The notes: generated by a model not told the origin, from the sequence alone. A stretch of 64,000 bases of DNA from Xanthobacteraceae bacterium 501b (GCA_000378025.1 KB899087.1:3348001-3412000), one strand, 5' to 3'; shown: positions 7,927-17,952, numbered from the stretch's first letter. Program-made: numbers and translations.

Positions 7927-8442
7927 ATGGCCCACCCCTTCTCTCTGGCGACGCTCGCCGCCGGGCTCGCCCTCGCCACCGCCGCGCAGGCGCAGAGCCC
8001 CGCCCCCGAGCCCCCGCCGCTCTCGACCGAAGCCGCCCAGCCGCTGGTCGACCTCTACACGGAGGAAGACGCGCAGGCGGCGCTCGACGCCCGGCTGATC
8101 GCCCTCAAGACCGTTCTGCGCCTCACCCCGGAACAGGAGAAGCTCTGGCCGCCGGTGGAAGCGGCACTCCGGCAGGCGGCGAAGAACGCGGCCGGCCGCG
8201 CGGCGGACCGCGCCGAGGCGGAACCGGCGCAGGACTTCCTCGACGTGCTGGAGCGCCTCGCCGGAGCGGAAGCCGCCCGTGCCGCCGACCTCAAATCGAT
8301 CGTCACCGCCGCGCGGCCGCTGGTCGCCGCGCTCAGCGTCGGGCAGAAGCGCCGGACCCCCGCCTTTCTCGGCATGACCGACCATGCGGGCCGCCCGCAG
8401 CCGACGCTGGAATTGTGGATCTTCGAGGCCGAGCAGGAATAG
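7927..8442 (+). CDS. Exported LTXXQ-motif (Spy/CpxP-like) protein (171 aa)
   Basis: The N-terminus [24 protein letters not shown] is a clear signal peptide with an AQA cleavage site. The motif [20 protein letters not shown] matches the LTXXQ signature of small periplasmic helical proteins related to Spy/CpxP, which bind unfolded proteins or sense envelope stress; the function of this Rhizobiales branch is not established. I start at ATG 7927, about eight bases after GGAG, rather than at the in-frame TTG 7921. It follows the frameshifted GCG_CRPN gene by 25 bases, so the two probably share a transcript. Confidence 0.82.
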   Translation: MAHPFSLATLAAGLALATAAQAQSPAPEPPPLSTEAAQPLVDLYTEEDAQAALDARLIALKTVLRLTPEQEKLWPPVEAALRQAAKNAAGRAADRAEAEPAQDFLDVLERLAGAEAARAADLKSIVTAARPLVAALSVGQKRRTPAFLGMTDHAGRPQPTLELWIFEAEQE

Positions 8443-8537
8443 CACCCGCCGCCCGCGAGGCCCGACGGCAATTCACGTCCGCCGGGCTGGCCCAATATTG
8501 ACCACACGCCCCCAATCGATAGAATTGCCGCCATCGG

Positions 8538-8571
8538 GTGCCGCCCCCGCAAGGGCGGCACGTTTCGTTTT
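8538..8571 (+). terminator. Hairpin with T-rich tail, probable rho-independent terminator
   Basis: Arms GTGCCGCCC (8538-8546) and GGGCGGCAC (8553-8561) pair perfectly around CCGCAA and are followed by GTTTCGTTTT. It sits between the LTXXQ gene and argD, so it should end the upstream transcript. Confidence 0.65.
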
Positions 8572-8626
8572 GGGGCAGGCGCACACCCTTCGGGGGCGCC
8601 GCAAGCTTGAGAGAGGGAGGGGCGCG

Positions 8627-9835
8627 GTGATCACCCCCATCCTGCCGACCTATAACCGTGTCGACCTCGTCTTCGAGCGGGGCGAAGGCGCCTGGCTGTT
8701 CACCAAGGACGGCGAGCGCTATCTCGACTTCACCGCCGGCATCGCGGTGAACGTGCTCGGCCATGCTCATCCCCATCTCGTGGCGGCGCTGACCGAGCAG
8801 GCCGGCAAGCTCTGGCACCTGTCCAATCTGTTCCGCATCGAAGGCGGCGAGCGCCTGGCCGCGCGCCTTGTCGCGGCGACCTTCGCCGACACGATGTTCT
8901 TCACCAATTCCGGGGCGGAGGCGCTGGAATGCGCCATCAAGATGGCGCGCAAGTACCACTCCGCAAACGGCCGGCCCGAGCGCGCCCGCATCATCACCTT
9001 CGAGGGTGCCTTCCACGGCCGCACGCTCGCCACCATCGCCGCCGGCGGCAACCCGAAATATCTGGAGGGCTTCGGCCCGGCCATGCCCGGCTTCGACCAG
9101 GTGCCGTTCGGCGATCTCGACGCGGTGAAGGCGGCCATCACCCCCGAGACCGGCGCCATCCTCATCGAGCCGGTGCAGGGCGAGGGCGGCGTGCGCGCCG
9201 TTTCCTGGAGCTTCCTGCGCGAATTGCGCGCGCTGTGCGACGAACACGGAATGCTGCTCCTCCTCGACGAGGTGCAGTGCGGCGTCGGGCGCACCGGCAA
9301 GTTCTTCGCCCATGAATGGGCCGGCATCACGCCCGATATCATGGCGGTGGCCAAGGGCATTGGCGGCGGCTTCCCGGTCGGCGCCTGCCTCGCCACGCAG
9401 GAGGCGGCCAAGGGCATGACGGCGGGCACGCATGGCTCGACCTATGGCGGCAACCCGCTGGCCATGAGCGTCGCCAATGCCGTGCTCGACGTGGTTCTGG
9501 AAGACGGCTTCTTCGAGCGCGTGCTCGCCACCTCCACAAGGCTGCGCCAGCGCCTGGCCGAGCTGAAGGACCGCCATCCCTTGGTGATCGCGGAAGTGCG
9601 CGGCGAGGGGCTGCTGCTCGGCCTGCGCACCGTGGTGCCGAACACCGACCTCATCGCCGCGATGCGCGCCGAGGGCATGCTCGCCCCCTCGGCAGCCGAC
9701 AATGTCGTGCGCCTGCTGCCGCCGCTGACCATCGGCGACGCCGAGATCGACGCCGCCTTCCAGAAGCTCGACGCCGCCTGCGCGCGGATCGAGCAGGGCC
9801 TGACGGCCGATACCGCAAAGGGAGCGGCCGCATGA
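8627..9835 (+). CDS. argD: Acetylornithine aminotransferase ArgD (402 aa)
   Basis: PLP-dependent class III aminotransferase that converts N-acetylglutamate semialdehyde to N2-acetylornithine in arginine synthesis. Typical blocks are [15 protein letters not shown] near the N-terminus, [32 protein letters not shown] and the PLP lysine Lys243 in [15 protein letters not shown] place the start at GTG 8627, six bases after GGGAGG; upstream in-frame sequence is noncoding and includes a terminator. The stop overlaps the argF start by ATGA, so the genes are translationally coupled. Confidence 0.95.
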   Translation: MITPILPTYNRVDLVFERGEGAWLFTKDGERYLDFTAGIAVNVLGHAHPHLVAALTEQAGKLWHLSNLFRIEGGERLAARLVAATFADTMFFTNSGAEALECAIKMARKYHSANGRPERARIITFEGAFHGRTLATIAAGGNPKYLEGFGPAMPGFDQVPFGDLDAVKAAITPETGAILIEPVQGEGGVRAVSWSFLRELRALCDEHGMLLLLDEVQCGVGRTGKFFAHEWAGITPDIMAVAKGIGGGFPVGACLATQEAAKGMTAGTHGSTYGGNPLAMSVANAVLDVVLEDGFFERVLATSTRLRQRLAELKDRHPLVIAEVRGEGLLLGLRTVVPNTDLIAAMRAEGMLAPSAADNVVRLLPPLTIGDAEIDAAFQKLDAACARIEQGLTADTAKGAAA

Positions 9836-10770
9836 ACGCGATGAACCCGGGCGCCGTGAAGCATTTCCTCGACCTCGACCAGTTGCCGGCCGGGGACCTG
9901 CGCGCGGTGATGGAACTGTCGAAGGATCTCAAGAGCCGCAAGCGCGAAGTGGCGCTGGAGAAGCCCTTCGCCGGCAAAGTTCTGGCGATGGTGTTCGACC
10001 AGCCCTCCACCCGCACCCGCATTTCCTTCGACCTCGCCATGCGCCAGCTCGGCGGCGAGACCCTCATGCTGACCGGCGCGGAAATGCAGCTCGGGCGCGG
10101 CGAGACCATCGCCGACACCGCCCGCGTGCTCTCGCGCTATGTCGACGCGATCATGATCCGCATTCTCGACCATGCCGCGCTGGCGGAACTCGCCGAGCAC
10201 GCCACCGTGCCCGTCATCAACGGGCTGACGCGCGACTCCCATCCCTGCCAGGTGATGGCTGACGTGCTGACCTTCGAGGAGCATCGCGGCCCGATCACGG
10301 GTCGCACCGTCGCCTGGACCGGCGACGCCAATAATGTGCTGGTGTCCTGGGTGCAGGCCGCGCAGCGCTTTGACTTCGCGCTGAACGTCGCCACCCCGCC
10401 GGAGCTTTCTCCGCGCCCAGCGCTGGTGAACTGGGTGCGCGAGACCGGCGCCAGGGTGAGCTTCGGCCACGCCGCCGAGGCGGCGGTGGAGGGCGCGGAT
10501 TGCGTCGTCACCGACACCTGGGTGTCGATGGGCGATGCCGAGGCCGAGCGCCGGCACAATCTGCTCAAGCCCTATCAGGTCAATGGCGCGCTGATGCGGC
10601 GTGCGGCGCCGGACGCGCTGTTCATGCACTGCCTGCCGGCCCATCGCGGCGAGGAAGTCACCGACGAGGTGATGGACGGCCCGCAATCGGTGGTGTTCGA
10701 CGAGGCGGAGAACCGGCTGCACGCGCAGAAGGGCATTCTCGCCTGGTGCCTGGAAGGCACCGCCGTCTGA
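9832..10770 (+). CDS. argF: Ornithine carbamoyltransferase ArgF (312 aa)
   Basis: Catalyses ornithine plus carbamoyl phosphate to citrulline. The carbamoyl-phosphate-binding motif STRT is at residues 59-62 and the ornithine-binding motif HCLP at 266-269; [10 protein letters not shown] is also present. Start ATG 9832 overlaps the argD stop. The pair argD-argF is a common Rhizobiales order, often followed by hslO as here. Length is normal for the family. Confidence 0.96.
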   Translation: MNAMNPGAVKHFLDLDQLPAGDLRAVMELSKDLKSRKREVALEKPFAGKVLAMVFDQPSTRTRISFDLAMRQLGGETLMLTGAEMQLGRGETIADTARVLSRYVDAIMIRILDHAALAELAEHATVPVINGLTRDSHPCQVMADVLTFEEHRGPITGRTVAWTGDANNVLVSWVQAAQRFDFALNVATPPELSPRPALVNWVRETGARVSFGHAAEAAVEGADCVVTDTWVSMGDAEAERRHNLLKPYQVNGALMRRAAPDALFMHCLPAHRGEEVTDEVMDGPQSVVFDEAENRLHAQKGILAWCLEGTAV

Positions 10771-10879
10771 GCCGGCACACGGTGCCCGCCCCGCCCGCCG
10801 GCCGGCGCGGGGCGCGCCGCGCGTCCTGCGGCGCGGCCCCTCGCAGAGTTCCCCTCGCGCTCCTATATGGGCGGGCGAC

Positions 10880-11935
10880 ATGACAACACATTCCGCTTCC
10901 CCCTCCCCCGCCCCCCGTGGGCCCGATCCGCGCGCGGTCGATGACCGCGTCACCCCGTTCCACATCGACGGGCTCGATGTGCGCGGGCGCGTCGTGCGTC
11001 TGGGCAGCAGCCTCGACGCCGTGCTCGCCCATCATGACTATCCCGCCGCCGTCAAGCGCCTGCTCGGCGAGGCGGTGGCGCTTACCGTGCTGCTCGGCTC
11101 GACGCTGAAGATCCAGGGCCGCTTCATCCTGCAGACCCGCACCGACGGGCCGGTCGACCTGCTGGTGGTGGATTTCACCGCCCCGCAGGATGTGCGCGCC
11201 TATGCCCGCTTCGATCTGGAGCGGCTGCAGGCGATGCAGGCGGGCCTGCCCGCCGGCGCCGGCTTCGACAGCGGCGCGCTGCTCGGCCATGGCCATCTCG
11301 CCATGACCATCGACCAGGGGCTGAGCGTCAACCGCTACCAGGGTGTCGTCGCGCTGGAAGGCGGCGGGCTGGAAGCGGCCGCGCACCAGTATTTCACCCA
11401 GTCGGAGCAGATCCCCACCCGCGTGCGCCTCGCCGTGGCGGAGGAGATGCGCCCGGGCGGGGCGCCGTCCTCCTGGCGCGCCGGCGGGCTGATGGTGCAG
11501 TTCCTGCCCACCGAGGGTGGGCGGGTGCGCCCGGTCGACCTGCATCCCGGCGATGCCCCGGAAGGCACCGATCTTCCCGAGACGGAGGAGGACGATGCCT
11601 GGGTCGAGGCGCTGTCGCTGGTCGGCACGGTGGAGGATGTCGAGCTGGTCGATGCCGATCTTTCCAGCGAGCGGCTGCTGTTCCGGCTGTTTCACGAGCG
11701 CGGCGTGCGGGTGTTCGAGACCGAGAACGTGGTCGCCAAATGCTCCTGCTCGCGCGACCGGGTGATGAACGTGCTCGCCAGCTTCACGCCGGAAGAGCGC
11801 ACCAGCCTGGTCGAAAACGACAAGATCGCCGTCACCTGCGAGTTCTGCGGCCGCACCTACGACTTCAAGGCCGAGGAGATCGTCGACGTCGCTGACGATG
11901 CCTCCCCCGACAGCGACGCCGCCGCGCAGGGCTGA
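10880..11935 (+). CDS. hslO: Redox-regulated chaperone Hsp33 (351 aa)
   Basis: Cytosolic holdase that is activated when oxidants strip zinc from a C-terminal cysteine cluster. The cluster is visible as Cys288-Ser-Cys290 and Cys320-Glu-Phe-Cys323. The N-terminal domain carries RFILQTRTDGPVDLLVVDF. An N-terminal extension rich in Ser and Pro precedes the conserved core at DRVTPFHIDG. It follows argF by 109 bases in the same direction and may be cotranscribed. Confidence 0.95.
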   Translation: MTTHSASPSPAPRGPDPRAVDDRVTPFHIDGLDVRGRVVRLGSSLDAVLAHHDYPAAVKRLLGEAVALTVLLGSTLKIQGRFILQTRTDGPVDLLVVDFTAPQDVRAYARFDLERLQAMQAGLPAGAGFDSGALLGHGHLAMTIDQGLSVNRYQGVVALEGGGLEAAAHQYFTQSEQIPTRVRLAVAEEMRPGGAPSSWRAGGLMVQFLPTEGGRVRPVDLHPGDAPEGTDLPETEEDDAWVEALSLVGTVEDVELVDADLSSERLLFRLFHERGVRVFETENVVAKCSCSRDRVMNVLASFTPEERTSLVENDKIAVTCEFCGRTYDFKAEEIVDVADDASPDSDAAAQG

Positions 11936-11958
11936 AGCGCCCGGCCCCTCCCGCACAA

Positions 11959-11995
11959 CGTCATCCCCGGGCCCGGCCCGGGGATCCACGGCTTG
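11959..11995. repeat. Dispersed palindromic repeat, family A, single unit
   Basis: CCCCGGGCC-C-GGCCCGGGG (11965-11983) is framed by GTCAT and ATCCACGGCTTG. The same unit recurs near 18.0, 38.3, 52.6 and 61.8 kb, always between genes. It lies between the convergent hslO and argE stops and could act as a bidirectional terminator. Confidence 0.75.
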
Positions 11996-12035
11996 ACCGT
12001 CAGATGCGGCCCTGCGTGCCGGCGAGTGCCGTCCC

Positions 12036-13199
12036 CTACCCCACGCACTCCGCGATGAGCCCGGCGAGGAACCGCTCGCAGGCGCGCAGCTGGCTGACCT
12101 CGATATATTCGTCCGGCTTGTGCGCCTGGTCGATCGAGCCCGGCCCGCAGATGATGGTGGGGATGCCCTGCGCCTGGAAATGCCCGCCCTCGGTGCCATA
12201 GGCGACCGTATAGGTGCGGTTCTGGCCGGCGAGGCGCAGCGCCAGCAGCTCCGCCTCCGAGCCGGTCTGCGGCGCCAGCGGCGGCACCTTGTAGATGAAA
12301 TCGGTGGTGATCGCCGCGTCCGGCGCGGTCTCCAGCAGGCCGGGCAGAACCTTTTCGCGGCCGAAGCGCTCGAAGCGCTCCAGCAGCGCCTCCTCGTCGA
12401 AGCCCGGCAGGCCGCGCACATTCCAGCGGATGGCGCATTGGCGCGGCACGATGTTGCCGGCGGTGCCGCCATTCACCACTGTCACCTGCACGGTGGAGCT
12501 TGGCGGGTCGAAGCGGCCGGAGGGGTCGCCGGCCTCGATCAGCTCGGCGCGGATGCGGTCGAGTTCGCCGATCAGCGCGGCGGCGGCGAAGATGGCGTTG
12601 GCGCCCAGCTGCGGCATGGAGGAATGCGCCTCCCGGCCGGTCACGGTGGTGACATAGGCGAGGCCGGATTTGTGCGCGTCCACCACCCGCATCGAGGTCG
12701 GCTCGCCGACGATGCACGCGCGCGGAAGCGGCAGGTCGACCCCCAGCCGGCGCACCGCCGGCACCACGCCGGTGCAGCCGATCTCCTCGTCATAGGACAC
12801 CAGAAGATGGATCGGCGTCGCCAGCCGCGCCGCCACCATCTGCGGCACCATGGCGAGGCAGCAGGCCAGGAATCCCTTCATATCGCAGGCGCCACGCCCA
12901 TACACCCGGTCGCCGTCGGGCGTCAGGGTGAAGGGGTCGGTGCTCCAGGGCTGCCCGTCCACCGGCACCACGTCGGAATGGCCGGAAAGGCACACGCCGC
13001 CCATGCCGGCCGGGCCGATGGTGGCGAACAGGCTGGCCTTGTCGCCGGCCTCGCTCGGCACGATCACGCTCTCGACGCCAAAGGCGGCGAGGTAGTCGCG
13101 CACGAAGGCGATGAGGTCGAGATTGGAATTGCGGCTCGTCGTGTCGAAAGCGACCAGATAGGCCAGAAGTTCCTCGGTCGTCGTACGTACGGCCAGCAT
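12036..13199 (-). CDS. argE: Acetylornithine deacetylase ArgE (387 aa)
   Basis: M20-family zinc amidohydrolase releasing ornithine from N2-acetylornithine. Metal and catalytic residues are visible: His74 and Asp76 in LSGHSDVVPVDG, Asp106 in GRGACDMKGF, and the Glu pair in SYDEEIGCTG (about 138-139). The dimerisation domain follows. It is convergent with hslO and completes an arginine gene group with argD and argF, although the usual Rhizobiales route can also use argJ. The ArgE assignment over other M20 members rests on overall sequence type. Confidence 0.88.
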   Translation of the reverse strand: MLAVRTTTEELLAYLVAFDTTSRNSNLDLIAFVRDYLAAFGVESVIVPSEAGDKASLFATIGPAGMGGVCLSGHSDVVPVDGQPWSTDPFTLTPDGDRVYGRGACDMKGFLACCLAMVPQMVAARLATPIHLLVSYDEEIGCTGVVPAVRRLGVDLPLPRACIVGEPTSMRVVDAHKSGLAYVTTVTGREAHSSMPQLGANAIFAAAALIGELDRIRAELIEAGDPSGRFDPPSSTVQVTVVNGGTAGNIVPRQCAIRWNVRGLPGFDEEALLERFERFGREKVLPGLLETAPDAAITTDFIYKVPPLAPQTGSEAELLALRLAGQNRTYTVAYGTEGGHFQAQGIPTIICGPGSIDQAHKPDEYIEVSQLRACERFLAGLIAECVG

Positions 13200-13256
13200 G
13201 GAGAATCCCCGTCGCGATTAAGCGCTCATCATAAAGGGTTATGCTGCGCCGCCAAA

Positions 13257-14708
13257 CTAGCGCCGCCAGAAACTCGGCAGGAAGAGCACGAGAACGGTGA
13301 ACAGTTCCAGCCGCCCCACCAGCATGCCGAGCGACAGCAGCCAGATCACGCTGTCCGGCAGGCCGGCGAAGTTCTGCGCCGGGCCCACCACCGGGCCGAG
13401 GCCGGGGCCGACATTCGCCAGGGCGGTGATCGAGGCGGAGAACGAGGTGATGAGGTCGAAGCCCAGCACGTTGATGGCGATGCCGATCAGCAGGAAGGTG
13501 GCGAGATAGAGAAAGGCGAAGGACAGCACCGAGGCGACCACATCGTCACCGATCGGCTTGCCGCCATAGAGCACGGGAAACACCCCGTTGGGATAGATGA
13601 CGCGCCTGAGATGCTGCTTCAGCGCCGAGCCGAGAATGGCGATACGAAAGCTCTTCATGCCGCCGGCGGTGGAGCCGGTGCAGGCCCCCAGAAACAGCAC
13701 GACGAAATACAGCGCCTCGGTCGGCGGCCCCCAATTGGTGAAATCGTCCGCCACGAAGCCGGTGGTGGACATGATCGACACCACGTTGAACAGCGCGTTG
13801 CGCAGCGCCGTCTCGCCCTCGTTTATGCCTCCCCACACCTGCTGCACGGTGGAAATGATGGTGAACAGGGCCACCAGCGACAGGAACAGCCGCACCTCCG
13901 GATTGGCGAACAGCCGGCTGAAATCGCCGGCCAGCACGCGCACATACAGTACGAAGGGCAGCGAGCCCGACAGCATGAAGAAGATGGCGGCATATTCGAT
14001 CGCCGGGCTGTTGAAATAGCCGATCGAAGCGTCGTGGGTGGAAAAGCCGCCGGTGGAAATGGTCGCCATCGCATGGGCGACGGCGTCGAACACGCTCATG
14101 CCGCAAAAGGCATAGGTGAGCGCGCAGGCGAAGGTGAGGAAGAGATAGGAGGCGAGGATGCCCTTGGCCATCTGCGCCGCGCGCGGCAGCATCTTTTCCG
14201 ACTTGTCGGAGGATTCGGCGCGGAACAGCTGCATGCCGCCGATCTGCATCATCGGCAGCAGCGCGATCGCCATGACGATGATGCCGATGCCGCCATACCA
14301 GTGCAGGAAGGCGCGCCAGATCAGCAGGCCGGGCGGGCGCTTGTCGAGGCCGCCAATCACCGTCGCGCCGGTCGTGGTCAGCCCGCTCATCGCCTCGAAA
14401 TAGGCGTCGGCCAGCGACAGGTCGGTTTCCGCCCACATGAACGGGATCGCGGCGAAGGCGGAGAGCAGCACCCAGCTCAACGTGGTGAGCACAAAAGCCT
14501 GGCGCAGCGACAGCCGCTCCACCTCGCCCGAGCGGCCGGCCAGCCACAGCGACAGGCCGACGAACACGGTGATGACAGAGGAGGCGGTATAGGCAAGGAA
14601 ATCGCCGCGGCCGGCGACGAGGTCGACCAGCGCCGGAATCATCATCATCGTGCCGAGGATGGCGAGCAGGACGCCGAGAATTGCGGCGATCGGGCGAAAG
14701 TCGATCAC
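13257..14708 (-). CDS. trkH: TrkH-family potassium uptake protein (483 aa)
   Basis: Inner-membrane K+ channel-like transporter built of four M1-P-M2 repeats. The P-loop selectivity signatures are visible as TTTGATVIGG, ATISTGGFS, MSTTGFVADDF and ANVGPGLG, each with the expected glycine. Many hydrophobic segments run along the whole protein. The regulatory subunit TrkA is not in the window. The start is at ATG 14708; the next gene upstream is apaG, 109 bases away on the same strand. Confidence 0.93.
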   Translation of the reverse strand: MIDFRPIAAILGVLLAILGTMMMIPALVDLVAGRGDFLAYTASSVITVFVGLSLWLAGRSGEVERLSLRQAFVLTTLSWVLLSAFAAIPFMWAETDLSLADAYFEAMSGLTTTGATVIGGLDKRPPGLLIWRAFLHWYGGIGIIVMAIALLPMMQIGGMQLFRAESSDKSEKMLPRAAQMAKGILASYLFLTFACALTYAFCGMSVFDAVAHAMATISTGGFSTHDASIGYFNSPAIEYAAIFFMLSGSLPFVLYVRVLAGDFSRLFANPEVRLFLSLVALFTIISTVQQVWGGINEGETALRNALFNVVSIMSTTGFVADDFTNWGPPTEALYFVVLFLGACTGSTAGGMKSFRIAILGSALKQHLRRVIYPNGVFPVLYGGKPIGDDVVASVLSFAFLYLATFLLIGIAINVLGFDLITSFSASITALANVGPGLGPVVGPAQNFAGLPDSVIWLLSLGMLVGRLELFTVLVLFLPSFWRR

Positions 14709-14817
14709 GGGATCAGGAGACCGTTCGGCGCGGCGGGAAGCTCACGGCGTGGAAGCTGCCGCCACCATAGCTGCTTCGCCGCAGGGCCGGAAGCGCCATG
14801 CGTGCGCCGCCACCCGC

Positions 14818-15210
14818 TTAGTTGAGCGTGCGGGCCTCGCCCGGCACATCGAGCGAGAAGGCCGGCACCTCGGCCTCGAAGCTCTCGCCGGCCGTCGTCA
14901 CCAGGCTGTAGCTGCCTTCCATGATGCCGGTGGAGGTCGGCAGCGGCACGCCGCTGGTGTACTCGAAATGCCCGCCGGGCGGCAGCACCGGCTGTTCGCC
15001 CACCACCCCGGCCCCGCGCACTTCCTGCACCCGGCCGAGCGCATCGGTGATGATCCAGTGGCGGGATTTGAGCTGCACCGTATCGACGCCGAGATTGAGA
15101 ATCTCGACCGTGTAGGCCCAGAAATACTGGCCACGCTCGGGATCGGAGCGCTCGGGTGCGAAGCGCGGCGTCACCGTCACCTGCACGCCTTTCGTCGTCG
15201 CCCGATACAT
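14818..15210 (-). CDS. apaG: ApaG protein (130 aa)
   Basis: Small single-domain beta-sandwich protein (DUF525) historically linked to Co2+/Mg2+ efflux and Ap4A metabolism; its biochemical role is not settled. The start MYRATTKGVQVTVTP is the family N-terminus and GGGGAG precedes ATG 15210 by about eight bases, so the longer in-frame extension to 15279 is rejected. The blocks YFWAYTVEI, LKSRHWIITDALGRVQEV and GIMEGSY are all typical. Confidence 0.93.
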   Translation of the reverse strand: MYRATTKGVQVTVTPRFAPERSDPERGQYFWAYTVEILNLGVDTVQLKSRHWIITDALGRVQEVRGAGVVGEQPVLPPGGHFEYTSGVPLPTSTGIMEGSYSLVTTAGESFEAEVPAFSLDVPGEARTLN

Positions 15211-15330
15211 GCCCGCTCCCCTGCGCCTCCCGAATCGCTCAAGTCCCACTACTGAAAGGCTTTTGCCCGGAGAGGGCAAGGCGGCGGCGCTTCACGCCTG
15301 CGTTTGTGCACCGCCGCCCGATACCCCAGC

Positions 15331-16554
15331 TCACACCGCCTTCAGCGCGCGGGTGATGTCGTCGGTGAGGTCGTCGACATGCTCCAGCCCGACCGAGAGC
15401 CGCACCATGCCGTCGAAAATGCCCATCTCGGCCCGTGCCTCGGGGCTGAAGCGCTGGTGCGTCGTGGTGGCGGGGTGGGTGACAAGGCTCTTGGCATCGC
15501 CGAGATTGTTGGAGATCCGCGCCAGTTTCAGCCCGTTGAGGAAGCGGAAGGCGCCCGCCTTGCCGCCCTCGACCTCGAAGGTCACCAGCGTGCCGCCGCC
15601 CCGCATCTGGCGGATCGCCAGCTCATACTGCTTGTGGTCGGCGCGGTAGGGATAGATCACCCGCGTGATGCCGGGCAGCTCGGCCATCCGGTCCGCCAGC
15701 AGCGCCGCGCTGGCCTGCGAGCGCTCGACCCGCAGCGGCAGGGTTTCCAGCCCCTTCAGCATCACCCAGGCGTTGAACGGCGAGATCGACGGGCCGGTCT
15801 GGCGCAGGAAGGTCTGGAGATGGTCGTTGAGGAATTTTTCCGAGCACAGCACCACGCCGGCGAGGCACCGCCCCTGGCCGTCAATATGCTTGGTGGCGGA
15901 ATAGACCACCACATCGGCGCCCAGCGCCAGCGGGCTCTGCAGCATCGGCGTGGCGAACACATTGTCGACGATCAGGCAGGCGCCCGCCGCCTTGGAGATT
16001 TCCGCTACGGCGGCGATGTCGACCAGTTCCAGCGTCGGGTTGGTCGGGCTCTCCAGGAACAACACCCGGGTTTCCGGCCGCACCGCCGCCTTCCAGGCCG
16101 CAAGGTCAGTGCCGTCGACCAGCGTGGTGGCGATGCCGAAGCGCGGCAGCAATTCCTCGATCACATAGCGGCAGGAGCCGAACAGCGCCCGCGCCGCCAC
16201 CACATGGTCGCCGCTTCTCAGCTGGCACAGCAGCGAGGCGGTGACGGCCGCCATGCCCGACGCGGTGCCGCGCGCCACTTCCGCGCCTTCCAGCAGCGCG
16301 AGGCGGGTCTCGAACATCGCCGCCGTCGGGTTGGAATAGCGGGTGTAGATAAAGCCAGGGTCCTCGCCCTTGAAGCGGGCTTCGGCCTGCTCGGCGCTCT
16401 CATAGACATAGCCCTGGGTGAGGTAGAGCGCCTCCGCCGTCTCGCCGAAGGGCGAACGCAGGATGCCCCCCTGCACGAGGCGGGTCTCGGGCCGCAGCTG
16501 GGCGATGTCGGCGGGGGAAAGCTTGGCGGGCGGAAGATTGGGTGTCTCGGTCAT
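15331..16554 (-). CDS. metZ: O-succinylhomoserine sulfhydrylase MetZ (407 aa)
   Basis: PLP enzyme of the Cys/Met metabolism family that makes homocysteine from O-succinylhomoserine and sulfide. The Schiff-base lysine is Lys222 in YSATKHIDGQGR; TRYSNPT and FLESPTNPTLELVDI are conserved family blocks. The call as MetZ rather than cystathionine synthase is supported by the SAM-II riboswitch just upstream, a combination typical of Rhizobiales metZ. A dCTP deaminase gene diverges from it. Confidence 0.93.
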   Translation of the reverse strand: MTETPNLPPAKLSPADIAQLRPETRLVQGGILRSPFGETAEALYLTQGYVYESAEQAEARFKGEDPGFIYTRYSNPTAAMFETRLALLEGAEVARGTASGMAAVTASLLCQLRSGDHVVAARALFGSCRYVIEELLPRFGIATTLVDGTDLAAWKAAVRPETRVLFLESPTNPTLELVDIAAVAEISKAAGACLIVDNVFATPMLQSPLALGADVVVYSATKHIDGQGRCLAGVVLCSEKFLNDHLQTFLRQTGPSISPFNAWVMLKGLETLPLRVERSQASAALLADRMAELPGITRVIYPYRADHKQYELAIRQMRGGGTLVTFEVEGGKAGAFRFLNGLKLARISNNLGDAKSLVTHPATTTHQRFSPEARAEMGIFDGMVRLSVGLEHVDDLTDDITRALKAV

Positions 16555-16612
16555 CTGCGGCTCCGGTATCTCATATTAAACCGGGTCGCTCGCGCGTCGT
16601 GTCGCGCGGCCC

Positions 16613-16672
16613 CGGCCTGTTTAGCAACCTTGTTTAGCGTGGCGGCAAGCCGGCCGGCTCAAATGACCACGT
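16613..16672 (-). promoter_or_regulatory. SAM-II riboswitch upstream of metZ
   Basis: On the minus strand the leader reads GTGGTCATTTGAGCC, GGCCGGCTTG, CCGCCACGCTAAACAAG and then GCTAAACAGG, the conserved order of the SAM-II (metA-type) aptamer with its P1 and pseudoknot segments. It ends about 58 bases before the metZ ATG. SAM binding in this class represses expression of methionine genes, usually by hiding the ribosome site. Confidence 0.92.
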
Positions 16673-16803
16673 CGTGCTTTTCGCTTACTCCCAGGCCAGA
16701 GGTGCCGTCAAGCGGAGTTCACGACAGCAGGCTTGGCGCGAACGGGCCTGTCCGGTAAAGCCAACGGCACGAGTGAACAGCCATCATCAGCGGAGCGGCG
16801 CGC

Positions 16804-17952
16804 GTGGCCGAGAACGGCATGACAGTTTCGGGCACGGCGACATCCGGGCTGGCCGGCGCGGGCATCCTGCCCGGCCACGCCATCGAGGCGCTGGCCGCGC
16901 GCGGCGCCATCCGCACGTCCCGCCCCTTCGATGCCGACCAGGTGCAGCCCGCCAGCCTTGATCTGCGGCTCGGCCCGGTCGCCTGGCGCATCCGCGCCAG
17001 CTTCCTGCCCGGCCCGAACGAGACGGTGGCCGAGCGCCTCACCCGGCTCGGCCTGCACCAGCTCGACCTCACCGGCGGCGAGGTGCTGGAAACGGGCTGC
17101 GTCTATCTGGTCGAGCTGGAGGAGGCTCTGGCGCTGCCCGCCGACATCGCCGCTTCCGCCAACCCGAAAAGCTCCACCGGCCGGCTCGACGTGTTCACCC
17201 GCGTCATCGCCGATCGTTCGCGCGCCTTTGACATCGTGCCCGCCGGCTACGCCGGCAAGCTCTATCTGGAAATCAGCCCGCGGACCTTCCCGATCCTGGT
17301 GCGGCAGGGCTCGCGCCTGTCGCAGATCCGCTTCCGGCGCGGCGACGCGCGGCTCGACGAAGAGGGGATCGCCGCGCTCAACGCCGCCGAGCGGCTGGTC
17401 GACAGCCCGCTCGCCGATGTCGCCGGCGGCGGCATCGCGGTCAGTGTCGATCTCTCCGGCGAGGGCTTTGGCGGCCTGCTCGGCTTCCGCGCCAAGCGCC
17501 ATACCGGGGTGATCGACGTCGACCGCCGCGCCGCCTGCGAGGTCGAGGATTTCTGGGAGCCGCTGGTCACGCGCGGCCGGCGCGAACTGGTGCTGGACCC
17601 CGATGCCTTCTACATCCTCGCCTCCAAGGAAGCCGTGCATGTGCCCCCCAGCCATGCGGCGGAGATGGTGCCGTTCGACCCGCTGGTCGGCGAGTTCCGC
17701 GTGCATTATGCCGGCTTCTTCGACCCCGGCTTCGGCCATGACGCCGCCGGCGGGCGAGGCGCCCGCGCCGTGCTGGAAGTGCGCTCGCGCGAGGTTCCGT
17801 TCATTCTGGAAGACGGGCAGATCGTCGGCCGGCTGGTCTATGAGAACATGCTGGAGCGCCCGCGCACCCTCTATGGCGAGGGCCTCGGCTCGAATTACCA
17901 GGCGCAGGGGCTGAAGCTCTCCAAGCATTTCAAGGCCTGGACGCGGGACTGA
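16804..17952 (+). CDS. 2'-deoxycytidine 5'-triphosphate deaminase, two-domain form (382 aa)
   Basis: Converts dCTP to dUTP. Two tandem dCTP-deaminase folds are visible. The first carries QPASLDLRLG, ANPKSSTGRLDVFTRVI and PAGYAGKLYLEI; the second begins near FRAKRHTGVID and ends with VGRLVYENM. GTG 16804 has GGAG eight bases upstream; ATG 16819 is the alternative. About twice the length of the single-domain Dcd of E. coli (193 aa), but this fused form is known in Rhizobiales and often stands next to metZ, as here. Confidence 0.88.
   Translation: MAENGMTVSGTATSGLAGAGILPGHAIEALAARGAIRTSRPFDADQVQPASLDLRLGPVAWRIRASFLPGPNETVAERLTRLGLHQLDLTGGEVLETGCVYLVELEEALALPADIAASANPKSSTGRLDVFTRVIADRSRAFDIVPAGYAGKLYLEISPRTFPILVRQGSRLSQIRFRRGDARLDEEGIAALNAAERLVDSPLADVAGGGIAVSVDLSGEGFGGLLGFRAKRHTGVIDVDRRAACEVEDFWEPLVTRGRRELVLDPDAFYILASKEAVHVPPSHAAEMVPFDPLVGEFRVHYAGFFDPGFGHDAAGGRGARAVLEVRSREVPFILEDGQIVGRLVYENMLERPRTLYGEGLGSNYQAQGLKLSKHFKAWTRD

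Noticed and set aside
12120-14825. Long plus-strand frame over argE and trkH
   Set aside because: Antisense to two genes with complete motifs; low-complexity His/Arg/Gly sequence.
15262-15285. TTGCCC-GGGCAA hairpin after metZ as a terminator
   Set aside because: Short stem with only a weak T stretch; not convincing.
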